In this document: one piece after another, positions 35,201 through 44,402 of the stretch
Layout: each line of letters opens with the position of its first letter
How positions within the stretch are numbered: position 1 is the first letter of the stretch
Origin: Paraglaciecola sp. L1A13
Lineage (GTDB): Bacteria; Pseudomonadota; Gammaproteobacteria; Enterobacterales; Alteromonadaceae
Length of the DNA stretch: 64,000 nucleotides
Assembly: GCF_009796745.1 (NCBI RefSeq)
Contig: NZ_CP047024.1
Location: 2,108,001-2,172,000, forward strand
Direction: 5' to 3'
Translations under genes and position numbers: made by a program
The notes under the pieces: generated by a model
Told to the model about the DNA's origin: nothing
What the model saw: only the letters and a program-made list of their open reading frames with translations
Databases searched by the model: none

Positions 35201-37408
35201 ATGGATAACCTTAAAGTACGTTTTGAAAACTGTTACGGAATTTCATCATTAGATGAAACTTTTGATTTATCGAATGTCCGAGGAAAAGCTAAAGCTTACG
35301 CAATCTATGCCCCAAACGGACTGATGAAAACATCCTTTTCTAGAACTTTTGATGACTTATCAAAAGGTAACCAACCTAAAGAAGAACGTTTTAATCGGCA
35401 ATCAACTTGTGTTATTGAAGCTGATAATGTCGAAATTCAGCAAGAACAAATATACGTGCTTAAATCTGAAATAGAAATCAATTCTGACAATGATGCTGTT
35501 ACCAATATCCTTATTAATCAGGAAAGTAAGGCTAGATATGACTCATTGATCTCAAATATCAATAAGTTGAAATCAAAGCTTCAAACTTCTCTTCATAAAC
35601 AGTCCAAATTTAAAAAAGATGATGTCGAAAAAAAACTGATAAATGACTTTCTAACAGATGATTTTGTTAAGGCTCTAGAGTTAGCAAAAGAAATTGTTGT
35701 TGGTGATGATCTAGGTAGCTTTATTTATAATGAAATATTCGACCCAAAAGCTATTTCAATACTTGAAAGTCCTGAATTTTTATCAAAATCCAATGAATTC
35801 AATCAGCGATATCAAGACCTTTTTAATCAAGCGGGTACGATATACACTCGCGGTGTTTTTAACCCTACAAAAGCAGATACGTCTTTTAGTACTTTAAATA
35901 AGCAAGGATACTTTGCTGGTGGACATAAAGTTCATTTACAAGGTGATGATTCTTCGATTGATTACGAAGAATTACAAGAAAAGATGAGAGTTGTACATGA
36001 ATCAATTGACAGTGATGCTGAGCTTAAAAAATTAAGAGGGAATTTAGCTAAAAATGCACAAACTCAAGTATTGATTGAACTCTTGGAGAACATTTCTGCA
36101 ACAGAAGTAGATTTTCTTTTGCATCAAGTAAAACCTGAAAACCAAGCAGAATTCAAACGGAGTTTATGGGCTTTTTATATTCAAAATTGTCCAGATACTG
36201 ACGTATTCCTACAAGCTTTTTCCGCCAATCAGGCTGAGTTACGACAAATTGAATTAGCAGCGGCAACAGAAGCCCCTAACTGGTCTATGGCTATAGATCT
36301 TTTTAATAATCGTTTTGTCGATATGCCATTTACTTTGTCATTATTCAATCAGGCTGATGCTGCCTTAGGAAAAGATAAAGCAAAATTAAAGTTTACGTTT
36401 AAAGATGGTGATGATCTTCTAGATTGTACTAGAAGTGAGATTAAGTCTTTGAGTCAAGGAGAAAAACGAGCACTCTATCTTCTTAATTTTATCTTTGAAG
36501 TCGAAGATAGAAAAAGAAAATCAGCGGAAACTCTTTTTATTATTGACGACGTTGCAGATTCTTTCGACTACAAGAATAAACATGCAATTGTTCAATATCT
36601 TGAAGATATATCAAAAATAGAGTACTTTTCACAATTAATTTTGACTCACAATTTTGATTTCTTTAGAACGTTATCTAATAGCTTTGTACGTTATGAGAGA
36701 TGTCTAATGGCTAGTAGAACGGCTGATGGCATAAAGCTATCAAAAGCAGAAGGCATAAAAAATTATTTTATTGGTAAGTGGAAAGAACATATATCAAGCA
36801 GTGACTTCATTTTGTGTGCAACTGTACCTTTTACAAGAAACCTACTTGAGTACATAAAAGGTGAAAATGATCCAGACTACTTGAAGCTCACCAGTCTACT
36901 GCACTGGAAAGAAGATACAGCCCAAATTACCATTGGGAAATATTATGAAATTTATAATAGATTGTTTGGTACAACGTACGGGACTACCAATACAAATTCA
37001 TTTAAAGAATTACTATTTACTAAAGCTGACGAGATCAAAAGTAGAGATAATCACGATGGACTTAACTTAGAAGATAAAGTCCTTTTATCAATCGCTATTA
37101 GAATGAGATCTGAAATTTTCCTTATCGAGGAAATGCGTAAAATAAAAGAAGACGATACTTATTGGTGTCAATCAAATAATCAATTTGGCGCATTAATAAA
37201 GTCATACGTAAAGGAATTACCAAACAGTAATGCTATCAAAACCCTTGAGAAAGTTAGCATTACCGTTAGCTCAAATATTCACCTAAACTCTTTCATGTAC
37301 GAACCGATTTTAGATTTAACTATTGAACACCTAATCACATTGTATTCGGAAATTTTAGAACTAGAGTCTGCTGTGCCTGTTCCTCAAGAAACTGAGCCAG
37401 CCCTATAA
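35201..37408 (+). CDS. SMC/ABC-type ATPase (RloC/PrrC-like architecture), candidate defence gene
   Basis: A 735-residue cytoplasmic ATPase of the AAA_13/ABC-fold group. It has a Walker A variant YAPNGLMKTS (K43) near the N-terminus, a long helical and partly coiled middle (about 105-400), an ABC signature LSQGEK (S418-K422), Walker B FIIDDVADS (D449, D450) and an H-loop LTHNFDFF (H483). Beyond this ATPase core is a 250-residue helical C-terminal domain with RNLLE (R546, E550) and a later His (H568). That pattern loosely recalls the catalytic residues of anticodon nucleases but is not at their spacing, so a nuclease role is not shown. The gene starts 50 bases after the restored HEPN stop (AAAAGGATG ribosome site) and its TAA lies inside attC 2. 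Probably a phage-defence or toxin-regulating ATPase carried as a cassette. Confidence 0.75.
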   Translation: MDNLKVRFENCYGISSLDETFDLSNVRGKAKAYAIYAPNGLMKTSFSRTFDDLSKGNQPKEERFNRQSTCVIEADNVEIQQEQIYVLKSEIEINSDNDAVTNILINQESKARYDSLISNINKLKSKLQTSLHKQSKFKKDDVEKKLINDFLTDDFVKALELAKEIVVGDDLGSFIYNEIFDPKAISILESPEFLSKSNEFNQRYQDLFNQAGTIYTRGVFNPTKADTSFSTLNKQGYFAGGHKVHLQGDDSSIDYEELQEKMRVVHESIDSDAELKKLRGNLAKNAQTQVLIELLENISATEVDFLLHQVKPENQAEFKRSLWAFYIQNCPDTDVFLQAFSANQAELRQIELAAATEAPNWSMAIDLFNNRFVDMPFTLSLFNQADAALGKDKAKLKFTFKDGDDLLDCTRSEIKSLSQGEKRALYLLNFIFEVEDRKRKSAETLFIIDDVADSFDYKNKHAIVQYLEDISKIEYFSQLILTHNFDFFRTLSNSFVRYERCLMASRTADGIKLSKAEGIKNYFIGKWKEHISSSDFILCATVPFTRNLLEYIKGENDPDYLKLTSLLHWKEDTAQITIGKYYEIYNRLFGTTYGTTNTNSFKELLFTKADEIKSRDNHDGLNLEDKVLLSIAIRMRSEIFLIEEMRKIKEDDTYWCQSNNQFGALIKSYVKELPNSNAIKTLEKVSITVSSNIHLNSFMYEPILDLTIEHLITLYSEILELESAVPVPQETEPAL

Positions 37409-37501
37409 CAAGTCATTTCAGCAGGACAAATAACAGTTGCCTTTGCTCCTGCGTCGCTAATTTTAGCCAACAATTATTTGCCTCTGAATGAGGCGTTAGT
37501 T
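37403..37501 (+). repeat. attC site 2
   Basis: A 99-base site with left core CTATAAC (overlapping the ATPase TAA) and right core GTTAGTT. TAAC...TCATTTCAG pairs with CTGAATGAGGCGTTA, and the centre is the same TTTGCTCCTGCGTCGCTAA.TTTTAGCCA as in attC 1. The two are about 95 bases each and clearly related, which excludes coincidence. Confidence 0.9.
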
Positions 37502-37522
37502 TAATTGGAGTAATACTTAATT

Positions 37523-37804
37523 ATGGATGATGTATCTGAGCAATTTAAACCGATACAGAAACGGTTTTATGTCATCTTGGTATTATCCGTTATATTCTTT
37601 GCGAGTTGCTTTATTCTCCAATATTTTGTTATCGAATTTCTTAATCCTTTTTATGGTGCATTAATTGGAGTATTAATTTTTAATATTGGTATTTGGCTGT
37701 ATTACAGGTGTCCAAAGTGTCATTCTGTACCATTTGCATTAGGCAGTGATGGTGTAGAAATTAGGCCTAAATCCTGCCATAAATGTGGTACCAAGTTCAG
37801 GTAA
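37523..37804 (+). CDS. cassette gene: small membrane protein with C-terminal zinc ribbon
   Basis: A 93-residue protein of unknown role. Two hydrophobic helices (about 15-35 and 42-62; FYVILVLSVIFFASCFILQYF and YGALIGVLIFNIGIWLYY) are followed by a soluble tail with CPKCHSV and CHKCGTKF, two CxxC pairs about 20 residues apart that should bind one zinc. The ATG is 21 bases after the attC 2 core, with TTGGAG upstream. It is followed by TCTAACAAGAG (37810), the beginning of its own attC, cut by IS110-type sequence. Confidence 0.7.
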   Translation: MDDVSEQFKPIQKRFYVILVLSVIFFASCFILQYFVIEFLNPFYGALIGVLIFNIGIWLYYRCPKCHSVPFALGSDGVEIRPKSCHKCGTKFR

Positions 37805-37811
37805 AGTAATC

Positions 37812-38128
<317 letters not shown>

Positions 38129-38264
38129 TTGGTTATATAAACTGACGCTATTCAACCTGAATTAACCTAATCACTAGACTCCAGCATAGACAGCGTCTTT
38201 AAGGTTGATTACCATGCGCTTTTTAAAGTCTTGCACTCATTAACAAGCGTTTTAACGCGTTTGT

Positions 38265-38513
38265 TTGATAACAGAGAGAATAGCGTTGATAAGCGAATTA
38301 CAGTTTCAATTTAGCAGTGGCCAGTTGGCTAATCGCTTCCTGAATGAACTTACCCATTGGACATCGTCATCTGGCAATGTTGCTGTTAAAGCTAAATTGG
38401 CAAAGGGGTCAGATACCGTGAGTGTGCGCTATTTTTTTGATGGGAAGGGGTTTGATTATACCTGTTCAGAGTTAGACGATTTAGCCGGGCGCTACGGTGG
38501 GGAAGAGGTGTAA
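38265..38513 (+). CDS. small protein, unknown
   Basis: An 82-codon frame without an ATG; TTG at 38265 or 38286 is the only option, the second having AGAGAGAA upstream. The product (LQFQFSSGQLANRFLNELTHW, ARVRYFF-type strands and a terminal LDDLAGRYGGEEV) looks like a compact alpha/beta protein and is not a cassette gene by flanks. I do not recognise a family. It may belong to the chromosome at the right border of the island. Confidence 0.4.
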   Translation: MITERIALISELQFQFSSGQLANRFLNELTHWTSSSGNVAVKAKLAKGSDTVSVRYFFDGKGFDYTCSELDDLAGRYGGEEV

Positions 38514-38566
38514 ATAAGCCGCTAGTGCTTTTTTCGACAGACCTTTTTGTTCTAAAATTTTATATA

Positions 38567-38600
38567 CCCCTATGCAATCTATTTACATATTGCAGAGGGG
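38567..38600. terminator. hairpin between the small gene and the LysR gene
   Basis: CCCC-TATGCAAT (38567-38578) pairs with ATTGCAG-AGGGG (38589-38600). T-poor on one side (CGTTTTGTC), AT-rich on the other; probably a modest bidirectional terminator between convergent genes. Confidence 0.5.
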
Positions 38601-38616
38601 CGTTTTGTCTTCGTTT

Positions 38617-39534
38617 TTAATCTCTTGTGGTACTTGGGTGAAAGGTGGTGACCACGTCCGCTATTTGCTCTCTGAGCCAGATATGAGCATGATCGTTATC
38701 TGCACTCAAATGCCAATATAGGAAGTATTCTACTGGTGCCAACTCAAACGGCATCTCGTATATTGAACAGTCATAGTGTTTTGCCAGATGATAAGGCATA
38801 CAAGCGATCAAATCGGTCTTAACGATAACCGATGGTACGGTTAGAAAGTGTTGACCACGCATAACAACGCGACGTTTCAAATTCAATTTATTAAGCGCTA
38901 CATCAATAGGGCCTGCGCCTGTGCGACGCTGCGAAATGTTAATGTGCCCAAGTTGCAAGAAGGTATCTAAATTTAAACCTTGGCTAAGGGCAGGGTGGTT
39001 GCGACGGGCAATAACGACAAATCTATCTTCAGCTATTTTTTGTTTACATAGATGTGGGTCCACAAAGGCAGACGAGGCATCAGCGTAAAAATCTAAGCTG
39101 CCGCTGGCCATTGCTGACACTATGTTGCTGCGGGATATGTCGTAGTTGGTCAAGGTGATATTCGGCGCCACACTTTGAAGCTTTGCTGCCAGTCTAGGCA
39201 TAATGCTGGCTTCCAACAGATCTCGTGCGGCGAAGTTATAACTAATTTCTGCTGTGGTAGGGTCAAAGGTATGACTTTCCTGAACGCTTTTGCGCAATAA
39301 TCCTAGCGCTTCTCGTGCTGGCCCAATAATGTTTTGTGCCGCTGGTGTGGGGGTCATACTGTGCCCAGTGCGCACGAATAACGGGTCGTTTAACATTTCA
39401 CGTAAACGCGCCAGTGAGTTACTGACTGCCGGTTGCGTAATACACAATACGTCTGCTGCCTTAGTTAAACTGCCTGCGGTGTAAATGGCGTCAAAAACGG
39501 CAAAAAGATTAAGATCAATTCTATTTAAGTTCAT
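38617..39534 (-). CDS. LysR-family transcriptional regulator
   Basis: A 305-residue one-component regulator. The N-terminal winged helix-turn-helix (LNLFAVFDAIYTAGSLTKAADVLCITQPAVSNSLARLREMLNDPLFVR) is canonical, of the NodD/SyrM-like branch (also PcaQ/LeuO-like, with FVRTGHSMTPTPAAQNI). The C-terminal co-inducer domain follows. No divergent target gene is present: upstream lies the terminator of asnS on the same strand, so the regulated operon is elsewhere. Effector unknown. Confidence 0.92.
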   Translation of the reverse strand: MNLNRIDLNLFAVFDAIYTAGSLTKAADVLCITQPAVSNSLARLREMLNDPLFVRTGHSMTPTPAAQNIIGPAREALGLLRKSVQESHTFDPTTAEISYNFAARDLLEASIMPRLAAKLQSVAPNITLTNYDISRSNIVSAMASGSLDFYADASSAFVDPHLCKQKIAEDRFVVIARRNHPALSQGLNLDTFLQLGHINISQRRTGAGPIDVALNKLNLKRRVVMRGQHFLTVPSVIVKTDLIACMPYHLAKHYDCSIYEMPFELAPVEYFLYWHLSADNDHAHIWLREQIADVVTTFHPSTTRD

Positions 39535-39729
39535 AGTGGTTTCACTTTACGCTTTGATTAGGCCTAGAGTAGCCTAAATATTCCATCATTTTAGGTAATG
39601 TTTTATTATACAGAACATTCATTTAAATGATAGATGGGGGCGATAATTGGAATGTAAAAAATTGTAATAAAGTTTTTTATTTCAAGCGCATAGCCCGAAA
39701 TATAAGCATTTGCATGCTAATTAACAGAT

Positions 39730-39759
39730 AAAAAAAAGCCACCTTTCGGTGGCTTTTTT
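39730..39759. terminator. bidirectional terminator after asnS
   Basis: AAAAAAAGCCACC and GGTGGCTTTTTT pair around TTTC, 15 bases beyond the asnS stop. An unambiguous rho-independent terminator. Confidence 0.92.
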
Positions 39760-39773
39760 ACTCGTTATTCACA

Positions 39774-41171
39774 TTAGTAATTTGCATTACCTGGTGTGCG
39801 AGGGAAGGCAATAACGTCTCTTACGTTTTGCATGCCGGTAACATATGCTACCAATCGCTCAAAGCCCAAACCGAAACCAGCGTGCGGCACGCTGCCATAG
39901 CGACGCAAGTCACGGTACCAACTGTAGTCTTCTTTATTCAAGCCCATTTCTTCTAGGCGGCGGTCAAATACATCTAGGCGCTCTTCACGCTGAGAGCCAC
40001 CAATGATTTCTCCTATACCTGGTGCAAGCACATCCATAGCGGCAACGGTTTTGTTGTCATCATTAATGCGCATATAGAAGGCTTTGATGTCTTTCGGATA
40101 ATTTTGCATGATGATCGGGGCACCCACATGCTCTTCAGCCAAATAACGTTCGTGCTCAGATGATAAGTCAACGCCCCAAGACACTGGGAACTCAAACTTC
40201 TTGCCGCAATTTTGCAAAATTTCTATGGCGTCTGTGTAGTCCATCCGCACGAAGTCTTGCTCAATCACTTTTTCAAGACGACTGATAGCTTCTTTATTAA
40301 TGCGTTGCGCAAAAAAGGCCATATCATCAGCGCGTTCAGCTAACACCGCTTTAAATACATACTTAAGTAAGTCTTCAGACAACTGAGCAATATCACTTAA
40401 ATCGGCAAACGCGACTTCAGGCTCTATCATCCAAAACTCTGCAAGATGGCGGCTCGTATTTGAATTCTCTGCCCGGAAGGTCGGGCCAAAAGTGTAGATT
40501 TTTGACATGGCAGTGGCATACGTTTCACCATTTAACTGACCAGATACCGTTAGGAAGGTCTCTTTGCCGAAAAAGTCCTGACTGTAATCCACTTGGCCTT
40601 GTTCTGTCGTCGGGGTATTCATCATATCCAACGTGGTTACTCTGAACATTTCACCTGCACCTTCGGTATCACTGGCGGTTAGAATCGGTGTACTGACCCA
40701 GCAATATCCATTTTCATGAAAGAAACGGTGTATAGCCTGTGACAAGCAGTTACGCACGCGTGTTACCGCGCCAATAACGTTCGTTCTCGGACGCAAGTGG
40801 GCGTGCTCACGTAAATACTCTAAACTATGGCGTTTAGGGGCCATAGGGTAGGTGTCTGGATTCTCAACCCAACCAACTACTTCAACATCACTGGCTTCAA
40901 TTTCAAGGGATTGCCCTTGGCCTTGAGATTCTTTGAGAACACCTGTGGCAATAATGGAGCAACTAGTGGTCAACCGTTGAATGTCGGCATAATTATTCAG
41001 GGTATTCAGAGCAATGACCTGAATGGGATCAAAGCAACTACCATCATGCAAAGCAATGAAGGACAAACCAGCTTTTGAGTCACGGCGGGTGCGTACCCAC
41101 CCTTTTACTGTGACTTGCTGACCAACTGAATATTTACCGGCAAAAATATCTGCCACTGGGGCTTGCGCCAT
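39774..41171 (-). CDS. asnS: asparaginyl-tRNA synthetase
   Basis: A class II synthetase of 465 residues that charges tRNA-Asn. It has the N-terminal OB-fold anticodon-binding domain ([26 protein letters not shown]) and the class II motifs, including [21 protein letters not shown] (motif 2) and [30 protein letters not shown] (motif 3 with the terminal signature). Start ATG 41171 precedes [14 protein letters not shown]. Housekeeping gene, single transcription unit with a strong terminator. Confidence 0.97.
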   Translation of the reverse strand: MAQAPVADIFAGKYSVGQQVTVKGWVRTRRDSKAGLSFIALHDGSCFDPIQVIALNTLNNYADIQRLTTSCSIIATGVLKESQGQGQSLEIEASDVEVVGWVENPDTYPMAPKRHSLEYLREHAHLRPRTNVIGAVTRVRNCLSQAIHRFFHENGYCWVSTPILTASDTEGAGEMFRVTTLDMMNTPTTEQGQVDYSQDFFGKETFLTVSGQLNGETYATAMSKIYTFGPTFRAENSNTSRHLAEFWMIEPEVAFADLSDIAQLSEDLLKYVFKAVLAERADDMAFFAQRINKEAISRLEKVIEQDFVRMDYTDAIEILQNCGKKFEFPVSWGVDLSSEHERYLAEEHVGAPIIMQNYPKDIKAFYMRINDDNKTVAAMDVLAPGIGEIIGGSQREERLDVFDRRLEEMGLNKEDYSWYRDLRRYGSVPHAGFGLGFERLVAYVTGMQNVRDVIAFPRTPGNANY

Positions 41172-41428
41172 GTTCTATCTCCAAACCACTTTGGGTATTA
41201 ATAAAATTCGGACTAAACCAAATTATGTCATTTTTTTAGGGGGAAGTGCCACGATAACGCTGCTAAATTACGTAAATCAGCAAGCGTTTTATCTATAACA
41301 AGACAATTTGTGTGAAAAACACGCTGATAAGGCCAAAATTATGCGTCCGTTTCTTGGCTAATTTCACAAGGTGTGTAATCTTACTCAGGTGGCGCTTAGA
41401 CTCAAGAAAAATCGGAAGTAAGCAGACA

Positions 41429-41815
41429 ATGGAACGTAATAAACAAGATTGGCAGGGCAAAAACCGCCGTAAAACGCGTATAGAGAACGATAAATTATTT
41501 CAAATCATGGTTGGGGTCAATGTTTTCGGGTGGGTGGTGTTTGTTGCTGCCTTAATTGTATTTCATTATGCCCGGCCTGAATTTATCACTGGTGCCCAAG
41601 AGTTTTGGGGGGTAACTGGACGTGAGCAATGGTCAGCGTCCTTAAGTACTTATTTAGTGGGGTTATTGTTTGCTTGCGTTGGCTTGAGTCTGGCGGTTTT
41701 GATATTGAAGCGGAAACGTACTCGTCGTAAAAGTGATAATTTTGGTCTAAGTGGTTTTGTATTGCTGTTAGTCGCCCTAGTTAGTTTATCTATTTTATAT
41801 TTCGAGTTTAATTAA
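41429..41815 (+). CDS. small inner-membrane protein, unknown
   Basis: The start taken is ATG 41429 (GGAAGTAAGCAGAC upstream); the frame is open further to 41312, but that stretch is Arg-rich and unlike coding sequence. The 128-residue product has a basic cytoplasmic head (RNKQDWQGKNRRKTRIEND) and three membrane helices with a KRKRTRRKSD loop between the second and third. Conserved-looking layout in Alteromonadales; no functional assignment. Confidence 0.7.
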   Translation: MERNKQDWQGKNRRKTRIENDKLFQIMVGVNVFGWVVFVAALIVFHYARPEFITGAQEFWGVTGREQWSASLSTYLVGLLFACVGLSLAVLILKRKRTRRKSDNFGLSGFVLLLVALVSLSILYFEFN

Positions 41816-42004
41816 CTCGATATCGCTGCTTAAGTTTGCAGAGAGCTTTATTTACCGCCAAATTATACCGACTTAAATAAACATTAAAATTGGCTTAAAA
41901 TCGGTTTGATAGGACGAGGTTTGGTGACTATATTGAAACAGTCTTGCACATGTATGTGCGTAGTATAGTCAGCTCATAAATGGAATTTATTAAAGGAATT
42001 TATA

Positions 42005-42313
42005 ATGTCTAATAATAAAACACTTATTTCACTACTATTCGTCGTTGCCGTTATCGCCCTCATCCTTGCTGTTTCTTCCCCTATGCCGTACTTACCCACA
42101 GAAACGACTACTTCAGTATTTTTTATGGTTGCCATTTTATTGTTTAAAATAGGTGGAGCGATCGCTGCAGGCATTTTATTAATGTTGTTTTTAAGCGACA
42201 GGCCATGGCGTAAGCTTCGTCACGTTGACGATATCACGTTCGATGGTTATCAACCGAACGCCATTAAGCAAGAGTCTTTCAAACACGTGTATAACGGTCA
42301 CCTGCCAAAATAA
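42005..42313 (+). CDS. small membrane protein, unknown
   Basis: A 102-residue protein with two hydrophobic helices (LISLLFVVAVIALILAV and FFMVAILLFKIGGAIAAGILLML) and a short soluble C-terminal tail (DDITFDGYQPNAIKQESFKHVYNG). The ATG is preceded by TAAAGGAATTTATA, a good ribosome binding site. No family recognised; a role in envelope stress or as a modulator of a larger complex is possible but unsupported. Confidence 0.65.
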   Translation: MSNNKTLISLLFVVAVIALILAVSSPMPYLPTETTTSVFFMVAILLFKIGGAIAAGILLMLFLSDRPWRKLRHVDDITFDGYQPNAIKQESFKHVYNGHLPK

Positions 42314-42423
42314 AGATTAACCGATGAATGAAAGTAGGCGCTCATTTATAAAGCACCCTGATAATTATTTTCATTTAGCTTGGGTTAACTATATGCCCGT
42401 CTTATGTAAGTATCGACGAACAG

Positions 42424-43449
42424 TTAAATCCCCTCATCTTGCGCAAATAATTCCGTACTGAAATAACGCTCCGCTGTGTCCGCTAAAATAGTGACAATAT
42501 TCTTGCCAGCGTATTCAGGGCGCTTGGCAATATTTATTGCCGCACACGCCGCGGCGCCAGACGATATCCCCACTGGTAGACTTTCAACACGCGCTAGCTC
42601 ACGGGCATAGATGATAGAATCCTCGTTACTTACAGTGATTATTTCGTCCAACAAGCTGACATCTAATACATCCGGCACATGACCTGAGCTTAACCCTTGG
42701 ATCTTATGAACTCCAGTGCGGCCTTCACTTAATACAGGACAGGAAGCTGGTTCCACTGCGATGATTTTGATATTCGGATTGCGAATTTTCAAGGCCTTAG
42801 CAATGCCAGTGATGGTGCCACCAGTACCAACTCCCGCCACCAGAACATCGACTGTGCCATTGGTGTCACGCCAAATTTCTTGTGCTGTGCTATTAAAATG
42901 CATATCTGGGTTGGCTTGATTGCCAAATTGATCGAGCATCACAGCACCTTCTGTGCTTTGAACTAATTGCTTGGCTTTGTCGATAGCGCCTTTAGTACCG
43001 AGTTCTTTAGCTGTGGTAATGACTTTTGCGCCATAGTGCTTGATCAGCTTTTGGCGCTCTATCGACATATGCTCGGGGATGACAATAGTCAATGGGATCG
43101 CTTTCATGGCACATATCCATGCGCACGCGACGCCATTGTTGCCAGATGTGGCTTCGATAATCTGTGTATTGTCATTGAATGAGTCCGATTGCATCAATGC
43201 ATTTATCATCGCCAGGGCAGGGCGATCTTTAATTGATCCTGCAGGGTTAAAGTATTCGACTTTGGCTAATATTTCTGCACGTGCATGATACTTCTTAGCA
43301 AGACGACTTAAACGCACCAAAGGCGTATTACCTATGGTTTGCGTAATATCATCGTAAATACGTCCTTTGGGCGCTGAGATAGAAGATGAGTTGACGCTGC
43401 CTTTATTCGTTTCGTTATTTACAGCAAGTGACAAGGCTTCAGTAGACAT
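42424..43449 (-). CDS. cysteine synthase family PLP enzyme
   Basis: A 341-residue pyridoxal-phosphate enzyme of the CysK/CysM/CBS group. The Schiff-base Lys is in FNPAGSIKDRPALAMI, the phosphate cup in ATSGNNGVACAW and GVGTGGTITGIAKAL, and SSGAAACAA ends the active site. Its normal reaction is O-acetylserine plus sulfide to cysteine. The N-terminal 30-odd residues (ALSLAVNNETNKGSVNSS) before the catalytic core are unusual for CysK. It faces a DecR-like regulator, whose E. coli counterpart controls cysteine detoxification, so the enzyme may act in cysteine or homocysteine turnover. Confidence 0.9.
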   Translation of the reverse strand: MSTEALSLAVNNETNKGSVNSSSISAPKGRIYDDITQTIGNTPLVRLSRLAKKYHARAEILAKVEYFNPAGSIKDRPALAMINALMQSDSFNDNTQIIEATSGNNGVACAWICAMKAIPLTIVIPEHMSIERQKLIKHYGAKVITTAKELGTKGAIDKAKQLVQSTEGAVMLDQFGNQANPDMHFNSTAQEIWRDTNGTVDVLVAGVGTGGTITGIAKALKIRNPNIKIIAVEPASCPVLSEGRTGVHKIQGLSSGHVPDVLDVSLLDEIITVSNEDSIIYARELARVESLPVGISSGAAACAAINIAKRPEYAGKNIVTILADTAERYFSTELFAQDEGI

Positions 43450-43506
43450 AATGTAGGTACCGTCGATAAAGATTAAATCAGTTAAATACTATGCCATACG
43501 AAAGCC

Positions 43507-43519
43507 AGAATAATATTCT
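43507..43519. promoter_or_regulatory. palindrome in the divergent cysK-decR control region
   Basis: AGAATAATATTCT is a 13-base perfect palindrome lying midway between the two divergent starts, with further AT-rich half-similar repeats (ATTCTTAATATAG, ATTATAGAATTATA) on the decR side. Lrp-type regulators bind such AT-rich dyads. Likely operator for both genes; inference. Confidence 0.5.
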
Positions 43520-43590
43520 AAGTATTGCGCTTGTTTTCGCTAAATTAAAAAATTATTCTTAATATAGTTTAAATTATAGAATTATATTTT

Positions 43591-44043
43591 ATGGATAAGT
43601 TAGACAGAGAAATATTAAAATTGCTGCAAGAAGATGCGACCTTGTCTGTTAACGAGATGGCAGAAGCCGTTGGACTGAGTACAACACCGTGCTGGCGACG
43701 CATTCAGAATCTTGAGAAACAAGGCATTATTAAAAAACGAGTGGCACTGCTAGACGCGGAAAAACTCAATTTAGGCATGACTGTATTTGTGCAAGTAAAG
43801 GCCGCTCAGCATGACATTAATTGGTTAAGTCGATTCGCAGAGCACGCCGCAGGCATTGAACAGATAGTTGAGTTTTATCGCATGAGCGGTGAATATGACT
43901 ACATGCTTAAAGTAGTGGTATCAGATATGAAAGCGTTTGATGTATTTTACAAAAAACTAGTGGGGGGGATTGAACTATCGGATGTTACGTCGAGTTTCGC
44001 CATGGAACAGATTAAGTACACCACCGCGCTGGCCATTCTGTAG
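43591..44043 (+). CDS. decR: Lrp/AsnC-family regulator, DecR (YbaO)-like
   Basis: A 150-residue Lrp-type regulator: winged helix (LDREILKLLQEDATLSVNEMAEAVGLSTTPCWRRIQNLEKQG) followed by the RAM ligand-binding domain (MSGEYDYMLKVVVSDMKAFDVFYKKL) and the characteristic end SDVTSSFAMEQIKYTTALAI. This C-terminal wording and the STTPCW recognition helix match E. coli DecR, which senses cysteine and controls its detoxification. The cysteine-synthase gene 141 bases away on the opposite strand supports that role. Confidence 0.9.
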   Translation: MDKLDREILKLLQEDATLSVNEMAEAVGLSTTPCWRRIQNLEKQGIIKKRVALLDAEKLNLGMTVFVQVKAAQHDINWLSRFAEHAAGIEQIVEFYRMSGEYDYMLKVVVSDMKAFDVFYKKLVGGIELSDVTSSFAMEQIKYTTALAIL

Positions 44044-44402
44044 TGAACTTGTTTATTAAGGGACAGGAACATCACAATATTCTACGTACATCAAACACAC
44101 TTTGTTAACGCTTTTATATCGTTTTGAATGCTTTGATAATACCTATATTACCCCACTAGTTGTGAAAAATTTAACTCTGTCGGCAGGGTTTACTATTACG
44201 GGTGAAGCGTAAAGTTTGGCTTGCAACGACTATATCTATTTAAAACCTTAAGAAAAATAGTGTAATGTTGCTGACGAGCACCTCATATGCGTGATAATTT
44301 ATTCTAATATTTTCGCTAAAGCAGCAAATATTTATTTGAGACTCACACTCCAAGTTCAATACACAATAATAATAGCGCATTGGCGCATATATAAGGTTCT
44401 AT
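44044..44402. other. intergenic between decR and nhaC
   Basis: No gene. A short DNA stretch with some AT-rich -10-like boxes near 44250-44290 and the likely antiporter promoter; no terminator with a clear T tract was found. Confidence 0.35.

Noticed and set aside
36836..36904. R546-x3-E550...H568 in the ATPase as a PrrC/RloC anticodon-nuclease triad
   Set aside because: The Glu-to-His spacing is far shorter than in PrrC (about 31 residues) and the surrounding residues do not match; kept as a remark only.
38265..38513. The end DLAGRYGGEEV resembles DLAGRYGGEEF of the diguanylate cyclase at 2.3 kb
   Set aside because: The rest of the 82-residue frame has no GGDEF-domain similarity (no metal-binding Asp strand), and the shared ten residues could come from a chance match or a tiny conversion. 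Not enough to call a GGDEF remnant.
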